Assembly (NCBI GenBank): GCA_024235415.1
Contig: JACKML010000007.1
Span: 136,843 to 200,842 of the forward strand
Direction of reading: 5' to 3'
DNA length: 64,000 nt
Source: Chromatiaceae bacterium
GTDB taxonomy: Bacteria; Pseudomonadota; Gammaproteobacteria; Chromatiales; Chromatiaceae
Shown: piece after piece, positions 12,716 to 22,304 of the stretch
Position numbering within the stretch: the first letter of the stretch is position 1
How the letters are laid out: each line of letters starts with the position of its first letter
Position numbers and translations under genes: made by a program
The notes under the pieces: generated by a model
Databases searched by the model: none
The model's input: only the letters and a program-made list of their open reading frames with translations
What the model was told of the DNA's origin: nothing

Positions 12716-13867
12716 TCAGGCCCTGCCACGCCGGCGCGCGACCAGCACACGCAGACCCTCGAACACGAATCCGGCCAGCAGACCGAGCGCGATATTGAGC
12801 ACTACGCAGGCCGCCCCGGTGAGCACGATCACCACGAGCTGGTCCGGCGCAGCACGGCGCAGACGCCTGGTCAGCGCCAGATCGGCACCGGCAATCAACA
12901 GGAGCGAGCCTACGGCCGCCAAAGGCAGCAGTTCGAGCAGGGGCAGTGCATTGGGGCCCAGCAGGAGACCCAGGGCAAGGCAACCACTCCCGAACACGGC
13001 TGGCGCCAGGCCACTGCGGGCACCGAACCGGTGCTGCACCACCAGCCCGCCTGCACCATGACACATCGGAAAGGCGCCGAACGGGGCCAGCAACAGGTTG
13101 AGCGCCCCTGAGCTCCAGGCCAGACGGTCTGACGTGATGCGTGCCCGTTCCTGCGGGAACAGGTCGGCGGCGATCGCCGCGGTGATCACGGTGGCATTGG
13201 TCAGGGTCAATGCGAGTTGCGGCAGCAGCACATCCCTGGAAGAGACCCAGAACCCCTGCAGGTCGGGCAGCTGCAGCTGCGGCAATGACAGGCTCAGCGA
13301 CAGGTCGGGGAATGCCGCACCGGCCCGCAGGCCGCCCCAGACTGCGGCACCGACCACCACCAGCAAGGCCGCGAGCGGCCGGAAACGGGTGCCTTGCAGC
13401 AACAACAGTGCGGCGATGGCAATGCCGCCGATCAGCGGCTCCGCAATCACCAGCTTGATGCCGAACCAGGCGAGGTAGAGTCCGACGCCCAGTTGGATGC
13501 CGCTCAGCACGGTCTGGGGGATATGCCGCCCGAGGCGGCCCACCGCCCCGACGGCCGCCAGGACGCACAAGATGACGCCGAGCAGTATCCCGGTGGCGGC
13601 CACCTCGGTGGCTGTGAGTCCGCCGGCGATCACCAGGGCGGCAACCACCTTCATCGGCTGCACCGGCACCGGTCGGCGGTAGATCAACGCGGTGGCCCAC
13701 GCAAACAGGCCGAACCCGACCAACAGGCCGACCGGGTCGAGCCGCTGCACCGCAAACATGCCGATGATCAGGGGCAGGAAGGTACCCAGATCGGCGAAGG
13801 CGCCGGACAGATCGCCGACCCACCGCGGCGCCGATGCCGCCGGTTCTGGTGCTGCGTCGCCTTTCAC
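12716..13867 (-). CDS. MOT1-type molybdate/sulfate permease
   Basis: A 383-residue integral membrane protein with about ten helices, related to SulP but without a STAS domain. The N-terminal signature GDLSGAFADLGTFLPLIIGM and the later FPMCHGAGGLVVQHRFGA match the MOT1 (molybdate transporter) family. The stop is 3 bases from the DUF2238 stop (convergent). It is divergent from the TupBCA operon, so this 3.6 kb holds both a secondary permease and an ABC system for Mo/W oxyanions. Assignment to molybdate rather than sulfate is by family and context. Confidence 0.85.
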   Translation of the reverse strand: MKGDAAPEPAASAPRWVGDLSGAFADLGTFLPLIIGMFAVQRLDPVGLLVGFGLFAWATALIYRRPVPVQPMKVVAALVIAGGLTATEVAATGILLGVILCVLAAVGAVGRLGRHIPQTVLSGIQLGVGLYLAWFGIKLVIAEPLIGGIAIAALLLLQGTRFRPLAALLVVVGAAVWGGLRAGAAFPDLSLSLSLPQLQLPDLQGFWVSSRDVLLPQLALTLTNATVITAAIAADLFPQERARITSDRLAWSSGALNLLLAPFGAFPMCHGAGGLVVQHRFGARSGLAPAVFGSGCLALGLLLGPNALPLLELLPLAAVGSLLLIAGADLALTRRLRRAAPDQLVVIVLTGAACVVLNIALGLLAGFVFEGLRVLVARRRGRA

Positions 13868-14004
13868 GCCGGGCGCTTCTCCATGCTGCTGTGCTCAGGA
13901 CCGACAGTCCGCACGAAGCCTCCAGGGTCTGTGTGGTTGTACGCGCGCGATAAAAAGCGCAATCTTGCCCCTCTCATGCAAAATTTTCGTTGGGGGCGGA
14001 AAAA

Positions 14005-14712
14005 TTGCAGGATTTCAGCGCATCCTTTGGCCTGGCGTTTCAGTTGGTGCTCGCCGCCGACCCGGACCTGCTCGAGATCATCGCGCTGTCGCTCAAGGTC
14101 AGCCTATCAGCGGTGGCCATTGCCTGCCTCATTGGCCTGCCGGTCGGGACCGCCATCGCGATGGGTCGGTTTCGCGGCCGGACCGCGACCATCATACTGC
14201 TGAACGCCCTGATGGGCCTGCCGCCTGTGGTGGTCGGCCTGCTGATCTACCTGCTGCTGTCCAACGCCGGCCCCCTGGGCTGGATGCGCCTGCTGTATAC
14301 CCCTGGTGCAATGATCATCGCCCAGGCAGTGCTGATCACGCCGATCGTCGCCGCGCTGTCGCGTGAGGTGGTGGAACAGCTCCATTGCGAATACGCCGAA
14401 CAGTTCCGTTCCCTGAGCGTACCGCGCAGCAGTGCGGCCGCCGCGCTGTTGTGGGACGCCCGCTACAGCCTGCTGACCGTCGCGCTGGCCGGATTCGGCC
14501 GTGCGGTCGCCGAGGTGGGTGCCGTGATCATCGTCGGCGGCAACATCGATCACCTCACCCGGGTGATGACCACCGCGATCGCTCTCGAGACGTCGAAGGG
14601 TGACCTGGCACTGGCACTGGCACTGGGCATCGTGTTGATCACGCTCGCACTGTCGGTGAACGCGGCCGTGATGGCGCTGCGCCTGACGGCGACGAGGTAC
14701 GCCTATGCCTGA
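14005..14712 (+). CDS. tupB: Tungstate ABC transporter permease
   Basis: A 235-residue ABC permease with about five to six membrane helices. The TupB/EAA loop reads EYAEQFRSLSVPRSSAAAALLW, and the strand IIVGGNIDHLTRVMTTAIAL is typical of TupB. The start is probably TTG 14005 (LQDFSASFG) behind a GGGGGCGGA site; another TTG lies at 13990. It overlaps tupC by 8 bases. The order permease-ATPase-binding protein differs from the usual tupA-first arrangement. Confidence 0.87.
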   Translation: MQDFSASFGLAFQLVLAADPDLLEIIALSLKVSLSAVAIACLIGLPVGTAIAMGRFRGRTATIILLNALMGLPPVVVGLLIYLLLSNAGPLGWMRLLYTPGAMIIAQAVLITPIVAALSREVVEQLHCEYAEQFRSLSVPRSSAAAALLWDARYSLLTVALAGFGRAVAEVGAVIIVGGNIDHLTRVMTTAIALETSKGDLALALALGIVLITLALSVNAAVMALRLTATRYAYA

Positions 14713-15481
14713 CGGCACGACGGTATCCCAAGGTCGCACCTGGGCCGCCCCGACGGACGAGTCGGAGTGCCTCGGTGAAGCTGTCGGGCTGGTCTACCGG
14801 TCGGGCGACCGGACCCTGATCGACGGCATCGACCTGCAGATCCCACGCGCCGGCCGGACGGTCGTGATGGGCGCCAATGGTGCCGGCAAGAGCCTGCTGC
14901 TGCGCCTGCTGCACGGCCTGCTTCTGCCGTCCGCCGGTCACGTGCGGTGGGGCGGCCGCCCCCTCGACGACGCACTGCGGCAGCAACAGGCCATGGTGTT
15001 TCAGCGCCCGGTGCTGCTGCGCCGCTCGGTAGCCGCAAACATCCGGTTTGTACTCAAGCTGCGCGGCCGCGCCGATCAGGCACGCGTCGACGCCACCCTC
15101 GACGAGGTCGGTCTGGCCGCCCACGCGCACCAGCCGGCGCGCCTGCTGTCCGGTGGCGAACAACAGCGACTGGCGCTCGCGCGCGCGCTGGCCACCGATC
15201 CGCAGGTACTGTTCCTCGATGAGCCGACAGCCAGCCTGGACCCGGCCTCGACGGCAGCGATCGAGACGATCGTCAACCGCGCCCACGCCAGGGGCACCAA
15301 GATCATGTTCGTCACCCACGACCTCGGTCAGGCACGACGCCTGGCCGACGACGTCATTTTCCTGCACTACGGGCAGCTTGCAGAGCAATCGCCGGCGCAG
15401 CGTTTTTTCGACGACCCGGTGTCGCAGGCAGCCCGCGACTACCTCGATGGCCGCCTCGTCATCAGGAAATCATCAAAGTAG
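14705..15481 (+). CDS. tupC: Tungstate ABC transporter ATP-binding protein
   Basis: A 258-residue ABC ATPase. Walker A is GANGAGKS near residue 58, the Q-loop is in QQAMVFQRP, the signature is LSGGEQQRLALARAL, Walker B is VLFLDEPTASLD and the switch His is in MFVTHDLGQARR. It lacks the C-terminal TOBE domain of ModC, which supports TupC. It overlaps tupB by 8 bases and tupA begins 13 bases downstream. Confidence 0.92.
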   Translation: MPDGTTVSQGRTWAAPTDESECLGEAVGLVYRSGDRTLIDGIDLQIPRAGRTVVMGANGAGKSLLLRLLHGLLLPSAGHVRWGGRPLDDALRQQQAMVFQRPVLLRRSVAANIRFVLKLRGRADQARVDATLDEVGLAAHAHQPARLLSGGEQQRLALARALATDPQVLFLDEPTASLDPASTAAIETIVNRAHARGTKIMFVTHDLGQARRLADDVIFLHYGQLAEQSPAQRFFDDPVSQAARDYLDGRLVIRKSSK

Positions 15482-15494
15482 AGAGGAGCACCCG

Positions 15495-16325
15495 ATGTTC
15501 AAGACCCGTCTGGCCCGCATTGCACCGATCGTGTTGCTCGGTTGCGCCATGCTGTCCGTGCCCGCGCTGGCCGAAGAGAAATCCATCCTGGTGCAGTCGA
15601 CCACCTCGACCGCCAACTCGGGACTGTACGACGACATCCTGCCGATCTTCACCGCGAAGACCGGCATCAAGGTCCATGTGGTCGCGGTTGGCACCGGTCA
15701 GGCGATCAAGAACGCCCAGAACGGAGACGGCGACGTGCTGCTGGTGCACGCCAAGGCCTCGGAGGAGAAGTTCGTCGCCGAGGGCTGGGGCGTGGAGCGC
15801 TTCGACGTGATGTACAACGACTTCATCATCGTCGGTCCGGCGGCCGACCCTGCCGGCATCGCCGGTTCGAAAGACGCCGCCGCGGCGATGAAGACAATCG
15901 CCGACAGCAAGTCGCTGTTCGCCTCGCGCGGGGACAACTCGGGCACCCACAAGAAAGAGGTCAGCCTGTGGAAGGACGCCGGGGTGGACACCGCCGCCAG
16001 CAGCGGCGACTGGTACCGTGAAACCGGCTCCGGCATGGGGGCCACGCTCAATACCGCCGTCGGAATGGGCGCCTATGCGATGACCGACCGCGGCACCTGG
16101 ATCAGTTTCAAGAACAAGGGCGACTACCGGATCGTGGTCGAGGGCGACGACAAGCTGTTCAACCAGTACGGCGTAATCCTGGTCAACCCGGCCAGGCACC
16201 CGAACGTCAAACAGGCCGAGGGACAGGCATTCATCGACTGGATCACCGGCGACGAGGGGCAGGCGGCGATCGCCGCTTACATGCTGGACGGCCAGCAGCT
16301 GTTCTTCCCCAACGCCAGGCGCTGA
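15495..16325 (+). CDS. tupA: Tungstate ABC transporter substrate-binding protein
   Basis: A 276-residue periplasmic oxyanion-binding protein with a Sec signal peptide (residues 1-26, cleavage after VPALA). The mature protein has the TupA signature STTSTANSGL, then VGTGQAIKNAQNGDGDVLLVH and SRGDNSGTHKKE, which build the tungstate site. The start ATG is preceded by AGAGGAGCACCCG. The TTTS motif separates TupA from ModA, so tungstate preference is likely by family rule. Confidence 0.94.
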   Translation: MFKTRLARIAPIVLLGCAMLSVPALAEEKSILVQSTTSTANSGLYDDILPIFTAKTGIKVHVVAVGTGQAIKNAQNGDGDVLLVHAKASEEKFVAEGWGVERFDVMYNDFIIVGPAADPAGIAGSKDAAAAMKTIADSKSLFASRGDNSGTHKKEVSLWKDAGVDTAASSGDWYRETGSGMGATLNTAVGMGAYAMTDRGTWISFKNKGDYRIVVEGDDKLFNQYGVILVNPARHPNVKQAEGQAFIDWITGDEGQAAIAAYMLDGQQLFFPNARR

Positions 16326-16372
16326 GCGCTGGCCAGGGGTGGCCGCCGCGGGAGGTGTCGGCCGCCGTCGGC

Positions 16373-17260
16373 TCAGGCACCGTTGAAATGGACTGTGCCG
16401 AGCGTGCGCACGTCGTAGCCGGCAAAGGTGGACGCCCTGGTCTCGAAGGTTGCTGAACGACAGAAATCCAGCAAGCGCTGCAGCGGCGGATCGAACCAGG
16501 CCGCACGATCGACCAGCAGGTCGTATCGCTCACGCAGCAAGGGGACAAACCCGAGTCGCAGCTGCTCGGCCATCGCGCGCAGGCCGAGCGTGGCGTCGGC
16601 GCGCCCCTCGAGCACCGCCAGCGCGGCGTCCGACTCGGTGCGCGCGGTATCCATCCAATCGATGTCGCGCGCCTCCAGACCGGCCTGTTCGATCAACTGC
16701 AGCAACAGCACCTGGCTGCCGGCGCCGCCCTGGCGCGGCACCACCCTGCGACCCTTCAGCGCCTTGAGATCGGCGAACGCCGCCTCGCGGCCGGGCGCCA
16801 CGATCAGGCCGCGCTCGCGCCACGCGAACTCGACCAGTGCCACCGGGGCATTGGTGAATCGCGCCTCGATGGCCGGCACATTCCAGGTGCCGGTCGCAGC
16901 GTCGAACACATGCAGGCCGCTGGCGACACCCTCGCCGCGCGCGAAGCGATCCAGGCCGTCGAGACTGCCATCCAGCAGGGTCGCCAACCCACAGCCCGAC
17001 TCGCGCAACGCCCATTCGAGCAGCGGCTCGTAGCTGCCGAGAAACACCGCAGGGCGGTGCATCGCCTTCGCCTGGCCACCACCCGAGCTCTCACGTGCCA
17101 GCCAGGCCTCGATCTCGCGACGCGGAAACAACAGCTTGCCCATCGCACGTGAACACGGCACCTGACCGGAAGCCGCGAGGTCGTAAACCTTGCGCTCCTT
17201 GATGCGCAGCATCTCCGCCAATTCGCGGGTGGTCAGGTACTCGGTCTCTTGTTGCGACAT
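16373..17260 (-). CDS. HTH (excisionase-type) plus PBP-like domain regulator
   Basis: A 295-residue protein. Residues 1-60 are a winged/excisionase-like HTH (YLTTRELAEMLRIKERKVYDLAA, then GKLLFPRREIEAWL). Residues 70-290 form a PBP-like ligand domain related to the MoeA/LysR-C type (GSYEPLLEWALRESGCGLA, VVPRQGGAGSQVLLLQLIE). Proteins with this architecture are typically linked to molybdate or tungstate transport. It sits tail-to-tail with tupA. A role as a tungstate/molybdate-responsive repressor of tupBCA is inferred from architecture and location. Confidence 0.85.
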   Translation of the reverse strand: MSQQETEYLTTRELAEMLRIKERKVYDLAASGQVPCSRAMGKLLFPRREIEAWLARESSGGGQAKAMHRPAVFLGSYEPLLEWALRESGCGLATLLDGSLDGLDRFARGEGVASGLHVFDAATGTWNVPAIEARFTNAPVALVEFAWRERGLIVAPGREAAFADLKALKGRRVVPRQGGAGSQVLLLQLIEQAGLEARDIDWMDTARTESDAALAVLEGRADATLGLRAMAEQLRLGFVPLLRERYDLLVDRAAWFDPPLQRLLDFCRSATFETRASTFAGYDVRTLGTVHFNGA

Positions 17261-17341
17261 GGGCGGCGAAGGGGTTCCTTGCAGGGGGCGAACGGTTTTG
17301 CCTGATATCGGACGCCAGTCTACATGGCGCGGATGCTTTGC

Positions 17342-19174
17342 TCAGCCCAAGCCGTAGATACGCGGCAGCAACCAGGAGAAAACCGCCCACATGATAAACG
17401 TCAGCGGCAGACCCACCCGCAGGAAATCGGTGAAACGGTAACCACCGGCACTCATCACCAGCAGGTTGGTCTTGTACGCAATCGGCGTCGCATAGCTCAT
17501 GTTTGCCCCAAACAGCACCGCGAGCACGAACGGCTCCTCGGCCAGGCCGAGCTGGCGCGCAATGCCAATCGCTATCGGGGTGCCGATCAGCGCGGCCGCG
17601 TTGTTGGAAACGATGTTGGTCATCAACGCCATCAGCAGCATCAGGCCGCTCAGAAGCCAGGCCGGCGAGGCCCCCTCGGTGGCCATCACGAACAGCTGTG
17701 CGAGGTAGTCCGCCGCACCTGTCTTGAGCAGCGCGGCACCCAGCGCCAGACTGGCGACAACAATCAGGATCACCTGGGTGTTGAGCGCGCGGGCCGCATC
17801 ACGCCAGCTCAGACACGATGTCGCCAACATCAGCAACACGCCGGCCAGCGCACTGAATACGATCGGCAGCACGCCGAACGCGGCGCTGAGGATGATCCCG
17901 GCCATGATCGCCAGCGCGAGCGGCGCGCGGCGCGTACTCGGCAGATCGGCGGTCGCGTCCAGCACCAGCACATCCCCACGTTGCTTGAGTTCGGCAATCT
18001 GTTCGCTTGGTCCCTGGATCAGCACGACGTCACCAACCCGCAGGCGCACGTCGTGCACCCCGGCGCGCAACGCCTGCAGATGCCAGCCCGCACGGTGCAG
18101 TGCCAGGGTCAGCAGCTGGTAACGCTCGGCAAAGCGCGATGCCGACAGACTGGTGCCTTCCAGCGTTGAGCCCTGGATGACCACCACTTCGGCCAGCTGC
18201 TGGTCATCGGCGTGCAGCGGGTGGTCATCATCGACCGGACTGTCACCCGAATACAGCGTGGCGCCGAGCGCACTCTCGTATTCCTTCAGGTTTTCCGCCG
18301 TGTCACTGAGCAACAGCCGGTCACCAGCCCGCAGCACTGCATCCGGCAAGGGCAGAAGATAGGTCTGCTCGCCACGCAGTACCCGTGACACCTTCATCTC
18401 AGCGCCGGCCTTGGCGACCACGTCGGCCAGGCTCTTTCCGTCCGCGAAACTGTCTTCGGGGATCAGCAGCTGGGTGGCAAACACCCGTGGCGAGGCATCG
18501 CCGAGGTCGGTCTGCCGGTGCGGCAGCAAGCGCGGCGCGATCAGCCACAGGTACAGCATCGCCACACTGGCCGCAATCGCCACCGGCACAAAGAAATCGA
18601 ACATCTGCAGACGGCGCATACCCAGATCGCTGGCCACGCTCACGACCAGCAGATTGGTCGAGGTCCCGATTGTCGTACTCATGCCGCCGACCAGGGTCGC
18701 AAAGCCCATGGGCATCAGTACCCCGGAAGCCGGGGTCCCGGTGCGCAACGACACGCCGATCAGGATTGGCAGCAGCAGGACCACGATCGGCACATTGTTG
18801 ACGAAGGCACTGAGCCCACCGCCAATCAACAGGGTCAGCAACAGCGACAGCGACGGAGCCACCCCCCATGCGCGCGCCAGCAGGCGACCCACGGGCTCAA
18901 GCGCGCCAGTGCGCACCAGGCCCTGACCGGCGATCATCAGGGCACACACCGCGACCAGTGCCTCGTGGCCGAATCCAAGCAGGAAGTCGCTGGCGTGCAG
19001 CACCTTGCCCTCCTGCTCGAACGGAAACAACTCGAAGCCCAGTGTCAGCACGACCAACACGAACAGGCTCGAGGTCTCGAGCGCGATGCGCTCGCGCGTG
19101 AACAACACCAGTGCAAGGAGGGTCAGCAGCAGCACGGCGAGTGCGTGCGAATTGGGTGGAGCAAGCCATTCCAT
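17342..19174 (-). CDS. SLC13-family anion transporter with TrkA-C domains
   Basis: About 610 residues. Two membrane halves of five to six helices each (ArsB/NhaD, SLC13 fold) flank two soluble TrkA-C/RCK-C domains at about residues 210-300 and 310-400. Both SLC13 signature loops are seen: NNVPIVVLLLP with STTIGTSTNLLV in the first half, and NNAAALIGTPIAIG with TPIAYKTNLLV in the second. Substrates in this family include sulfate, silicate and dicarboxylates; this one is not determinable. ATG 19174 is preferred over TTG 19183. A second member with the same architecture lies at 32.6-34.4 kb. Confidence 0.88.
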   Translation of the reverse strand: MEWLAPPNSHALAVLLLTLLALVLFTRERIALETSSLFVLVVLTLGFELFPFEQEGKVLHASDFLLGFGHEALVAVCALMIAGQGLVRTGALEPVGRLLARAWGVAPSLSLLLTLLIGGGLSAFVNNVPIVVLLLPILIGVSLRTGTPASGVLMPMGFATLVGGMSTTIGTSTNLLVVSVASDLGMRRLQMFDFFVPVAIAASVAMLYLWLIAPRLLPHRQTDLGDASPRVFATQLLIPEDSFADGKSLADVVAKAGAEMKVSRVLRGEQTYLLPLPDAVLRAGDRLLLSDTAENLKEYESALGATLYSGDSPVDDDHPLHADDQQLAEVVVIQGSTLEGTSLSASRFAERYQLLTLALHRAGWHLQALRAGVHDVRLRVGDVVLIQGPSEQIAELKQRGDVLVLDATADLPSTRRAPLALAIMAGIILSAAFGVLPIVFSALAGVLLMLATSCLSWRDAARALNTQVILIVVASLALGAALLKTGAADYLAQLFVMATEGASPAWLLSGLMLLMALMTNIVSNNAAALIGTPIAIGIARQLGLAEEPFVLAVLFGANMSYATPIAYKTNLLVMSAGGYRFTDFLRVGLPLTFIMWAVFSWLLPRIYGLG

Positions 19175-19424
19175 GTCGATCAAAAACCTCGTGCCGACTC
19201 GCGCCAGGGGGAAACGGGACCATGCCTCATAGCATCAAGGATAGATGCGCGGTGGCTGTGCCGCACCTCGGGGCCCACACCACGTCATCGCGTCGATCAG
19301 ATATATTGGCGTTGGCGGAAACCTACACTCAACCAGGATTCATGGTGCCACACACAGCCGCCGGCACGCGGGTAAAGGCCATGCAGAGAAATCCCATTTC
19401 GGTCGCAGTGCGGGGAGGTGACCG

Positions 19425-20105
19425 ATGAGTCTCCTGACCCATGCCCAGGGTATCGAGCAGATGCTCGCGGACATCCGCACCGAGGCCCTTTACACACGCG
19501 ACCTGATTGGCCGCGACGCGTTCGGTGCGCGCGTGATGTCAGCGCTGGCGAAGGTGCCTCGCGAGCAGTTCGTACCCGAGGCGCTGCGCGCGGCGGCTTT
19601 CGACGACGGTCCACTGCCTATCGGGCACGGACAGACGATCTCGCAGCCCTATATCGTCGCGCTGATGACAGACCTGCTGGCAACGCAAGCGGACCACCGC
19701 GTGCTCGAGATCGGCACCGGCTCCGGCTACCAGACTGCGGTGCTGTCGCTGTTGTGCCGGCAGGTATACAGCATGGACCTGATCCCGGACCTGACCAGGA
19801 CGGCGGCGGCGCGCCTGACGCGTCTCGGTTACCACAACGCCGAGTTACGCAGCGGCAACGGTTACGCCGGCTGGCCCGAACACGCCCCGTATGACGGCAT
19901 CATCGTGACCGCCGCAGCCACGCATATCCCACCGGCCCTTGTCGATCAGCTCAGGCCTGGCGGCAATCTGGTTATCCCGGTCGGGCCACCGTACCTGTCG
20001 CAGGACCTCAAGGTCGTGCACAAGGACGACCACGGAAGTGTAACGACACGCAGCATGCTCGGCGTCGCCTTCGTGCCACTGGTCGATCACGAGCAGATAG
20101 GCTAA
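19425..20105 (+). CDS. pcm: Protein-L-isoaspartate O-methyltransferase
   Basis: A 226-residue SAM enzyme that methylates L-isoaspartyl residues to begin repair of aged proteins. Diagnostic motifs are PREQFVPEALRAAAFDD, IGHGQTISQPYIVALMTDLL, motif I VLEIGTGSGYQTAVLS and NLVIPVGPP. The start ATG has a GGGGAGGTGACCG leader. It is separated by 250 bases of unremarkable sequence from the divergent SLC13 gene, and is convergent with the TIR gene. Confidence 0.95.
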   Translation: MSLLTHAQGIEQMLADIRTEALYTRDLIGRDAFGARVMSALAKVPREQFVPEALRAAAFDDGPLPIGHGQTISQPYIVALMTDLLATQADHRVLEIGTGSGYQTAVLSLLCRQVYSMDLIPDLTRTAAARLTRLGYHNAELRSGNGYAGWPEHAPYDGIIVTAAATHIPPALVDQLRPGGNLVIPVGPPYLSQDLKVVHKDDHGSVTTRSMLGVAFVPLVDHEQIG

Positions 20106-20117
20106 GCCGCTGACCCG

Positions 20118-20915
20118 TTACTTCCCGGGAAAGCGTGCAACATAGACCTGCAGGCGCTCCCAGCCGACCAGAAGGTGCGCCTCGAAGCGGTCCAGGCCGC
20201 GCAGCACCGTTTCGTCGCCAAACAGGCGCAACCCGACATACAGCAGGCCGAGGCCGAAAATCGCCGACAGCGTGCGCTTGAGACCACGACCGAAGGCGCG
20301 CAGCACGCTGTCGCTGAAGGTCCGCGACAGGCTCGGCGGCTCGATCCGCGGACGACGCCGTGACGCGACCTCGTCGAACACCCGTTCACCGAGGTCGCGC
20401 AGCACCTGTGCCGGCGACTCGGCCGGCGCCGCCGGCGGTGAGCGCTTGTCGTTCAATGACGGACACAGGGTGCACAGGCGCTCCGCCAGCTCGCGCACCT
20501 CGGCATCCCAGTGGCGGTCGCTCATGATGGCCGCCTGCATCCGGCTGAGACGGCGGATACTCGGCGGCAGCGCGTCGGCGGCCGGCATCTCTGCTCCCCC
20601 GACCAGGATCGGGATCACCAGCTTGTCCTGTGCCAGCGCCGCCTCGATCTCCGAGCGTACCCAGTCGGTCGGGTCGAACAGGCGCGAACCCGATCCCTGC
20701 GCCGACGTACCGGCCCACTGCCGCCCGATTACCACCAGCAGGGCCTCACTGGCGGCGATGGCGCGGTGCAGCACGTCGGTGAAGTCGCTGCCGATCGGGA
20801 TCTCGATGTCGCGGAACACACAGTCCGGCCCCAGGATCTCGATCAGGTCGTCCGCCAGCCGGCCGGCAAAGCCCTGGCTGTCATCGCGCCGGTAACTGAC
20901 GAAAACCCCTGCCAT
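20118..20915 (-). CDS. TIR-domain protein with C-terminal membrane helix
   Basis: A 265-residue protein. Residues 1-145 are a TIR domain: VFVSYRRDDSQGFAGRLADDL, VFRDIEIPIGSDF, and the helix DWVRSEIEAAL whose Glu89 matches the NADase catalytic glutamate position. Residues 145-230 are a charged linker and residues about 232-250 are hydrophobic (LSAIFGLGLLYVGLRLF), which would anchor the protein. No partner gene (Thoeris ThsA, SEFIR, STING, Argonaute) is adjacent. Bacterial TIRs act as NAD+-consuming immune effectors or as scaffolds; which applies here is open. Confidence 0.85.
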   Translation of the reverse strand: MAGVFVSYRRDDSQGFAGRLADDLIEILGPDCVFRDIEIPIGSDFTDVLHRAIAASEALLVVIGRQWAGTSAQGSGSRLFDPTDWVRSEIEAALAQDKLVIPILVGGAEMPAADALPPSIRRLSRMQAAIMSDRHWDAEVRELAERLCTLCPSLNDKRSPPAAPAESPAQVLRDLGERVFDEVASRRRPRIEPPSLSRTFSDSVLRAFGRGLKRTLSAIFGLGLLYVGLRLFGDETVLRGLDRFEAHLLVGWERLQVYVARFPGK

Positions 20916-20987
20916 GATCGAATGCGCCCTCCCGCGTCACTGCCGCTGCCGATACTAACCCGTCGCACCGCCGTCGGTGCAGCGGGC

Positions 20988-22304
20988 CTAGCCAACCGAC
21001 GCCTGGTACAGATGCAGTACACCGACATCGATCGCCAGCATCAGTAACGTGAAACTGCCGTTCCAGCGCAGGAAACCACGCGAATCGATGCCGAACCGCC
21101 CCTGCATCGCCAGGTGCATACCGGAGAACGGCGAGCTGCTCACCCCGGCCGCCCAGCTCATCAGGTAGGTGATGCCCATCAGGTTGGGGTCCGGCGCGAG
21201 CGGCGCGAGGATACCGTGCGCGGTGGCGATGCTGATCACCGGGTGCACGCCGGCGGCCGAAACGGCGACCATCAGCAACAGCAAGATGCTCGCCTGGGTC
21301 GCGCCGAATTCGAGCAGATCCAGCGTCCAGCCGCTGCTCTGCACCGCGCTGGCGATGCCGGCGGCCAGCACCCCGGCGGCAAGGAACAGCATCAGCTCGC
21401 CGGACATGCGCGGCAGGCCGCTCTGCACCTGCGTGACAAACCGTGTAGCGGCGTCCGAGCGGTGACGTGCCGTCAGCACCACCAGGGTCAGGCCCAGTGC
21501 GGTCGCGCTGATCAGGCTGAGGATCGGGATCGCCGGCAGCAGCGCGTGTGCCGTCATCACCAGGGTCGCCAGCAAACCCGGAACCCACAGGGCGCCGAAA
21601 TGCATCGGGTAACCGACGAACGCTGCCGCTTCCGGCCAGCGCGAAAGCTGCCAACCGGCCAGCAGCAGGCCGATCGCGGCCAGCGGCAGGCCGACGCTCG
21701 ACAGGGTGACCAGCTGTGCGCCCGGTGCGTTGGTCAACGCGATCCCCATCGCGGCAAAGAAAGGTGACCAGTGCGAGGCCAGGGCGAAACCGCGAGACAG
21801 CACCGCCGCCTGCAGCGGTGTCATCGGGTGACGCCGCGACTGGCGGTCGCCGAGGATCATCACCGCCGACAGATTGATCACCGAACCGAACAGGTGCACG
21901 CCGAACAGGGTGCGCCACAGCGCCGCGCGGCCGCGCGGATCGGCCTCGCCGGCATCCACCTCGGGCAGGCTGATCAGGCGCAGGAAGCTGACCGCGGTCA
22001 GCATTGCCAACAACGCCTGGTTGGTGCTCAGTGCCTTGTCCAGCTGCGCATCGCCCCCGTTCAGCCACGCATACAGCAGGCCGGCGAGACCGACAGCAAA
22101 CATCGCCAGGGTCTGGGTCCGCTGCAGACCGGACACCCGGCTGGCGAGCAGTACCCCGGCCAGCCAGAACACGGCCCCAGGCACACCGCGGGGGACACCG
22201 AGGCCGATGCCATTGGCCACTGACAGCGCGATAGCGGCGAGCATCAGCCAGCCGGCAAGCGTGCCGACGCCGGGTGCCGGGAGTTGGGAGGACGTCGCAT
22301 TCAT
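20988..22304 (-). CDS. Multi-pass membrane protein, possible IT-superfamily permease
   Basis: A 438-residue hydrophobic protein with about 11-12 predicted helices. Two re-entrant-like segments are suggestive of ion-transporter permeases: HWSPFFAAMGIALTNAPGA in the middle and GVHPVISIATAHGILAPL followed by MSWAAGVSSSPFSGMHLAM near the end. I do not recognise a named family with confidence. Its N-terminus is soluble and short. The adjacent 173-base gap to DUF971 shows only a possible -10 (TAAAAT) for the plus-strand operon. Confidence 0.7.
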   Translation of the reverse strand: MNATSSQLPAPGVGTLAGWLMLAAIALSVANGIGLGVPRGVPGAVFWLAGVLLASRVSGLQRTQTLAMFAVGLAGLLYAWLNGGDAQLDKALSTNQALLAMLTAVSFLRLISLPEVDAGEADPRGRAALWRTLFGVHLFGSVINLSAVMILGDRQSRRHPMTPLQAAVLSRGFALASHWSPFFAAMGIALTNAPGAQLVTLSSVGLPLAAIGLLLAGWQLSRWPEAAAFVGYPMHFGALWVPGLLATLVMTAHALLPAIPILSLISATALGLTLVVLTARHRSDAATRFVTQVQSGLPRMSGELMLFLAAGVLAAGIASAVQSSGWTLDLLEFGATQASILLLLMVAVSAAGVHPVISIATAHGILAPLAPDPNLMGITYLMSWAAGVSSSPFSGMHLAMQGRFGIDSRGFLRWNGSFTLLMLAIDVGVLHLYQASVG

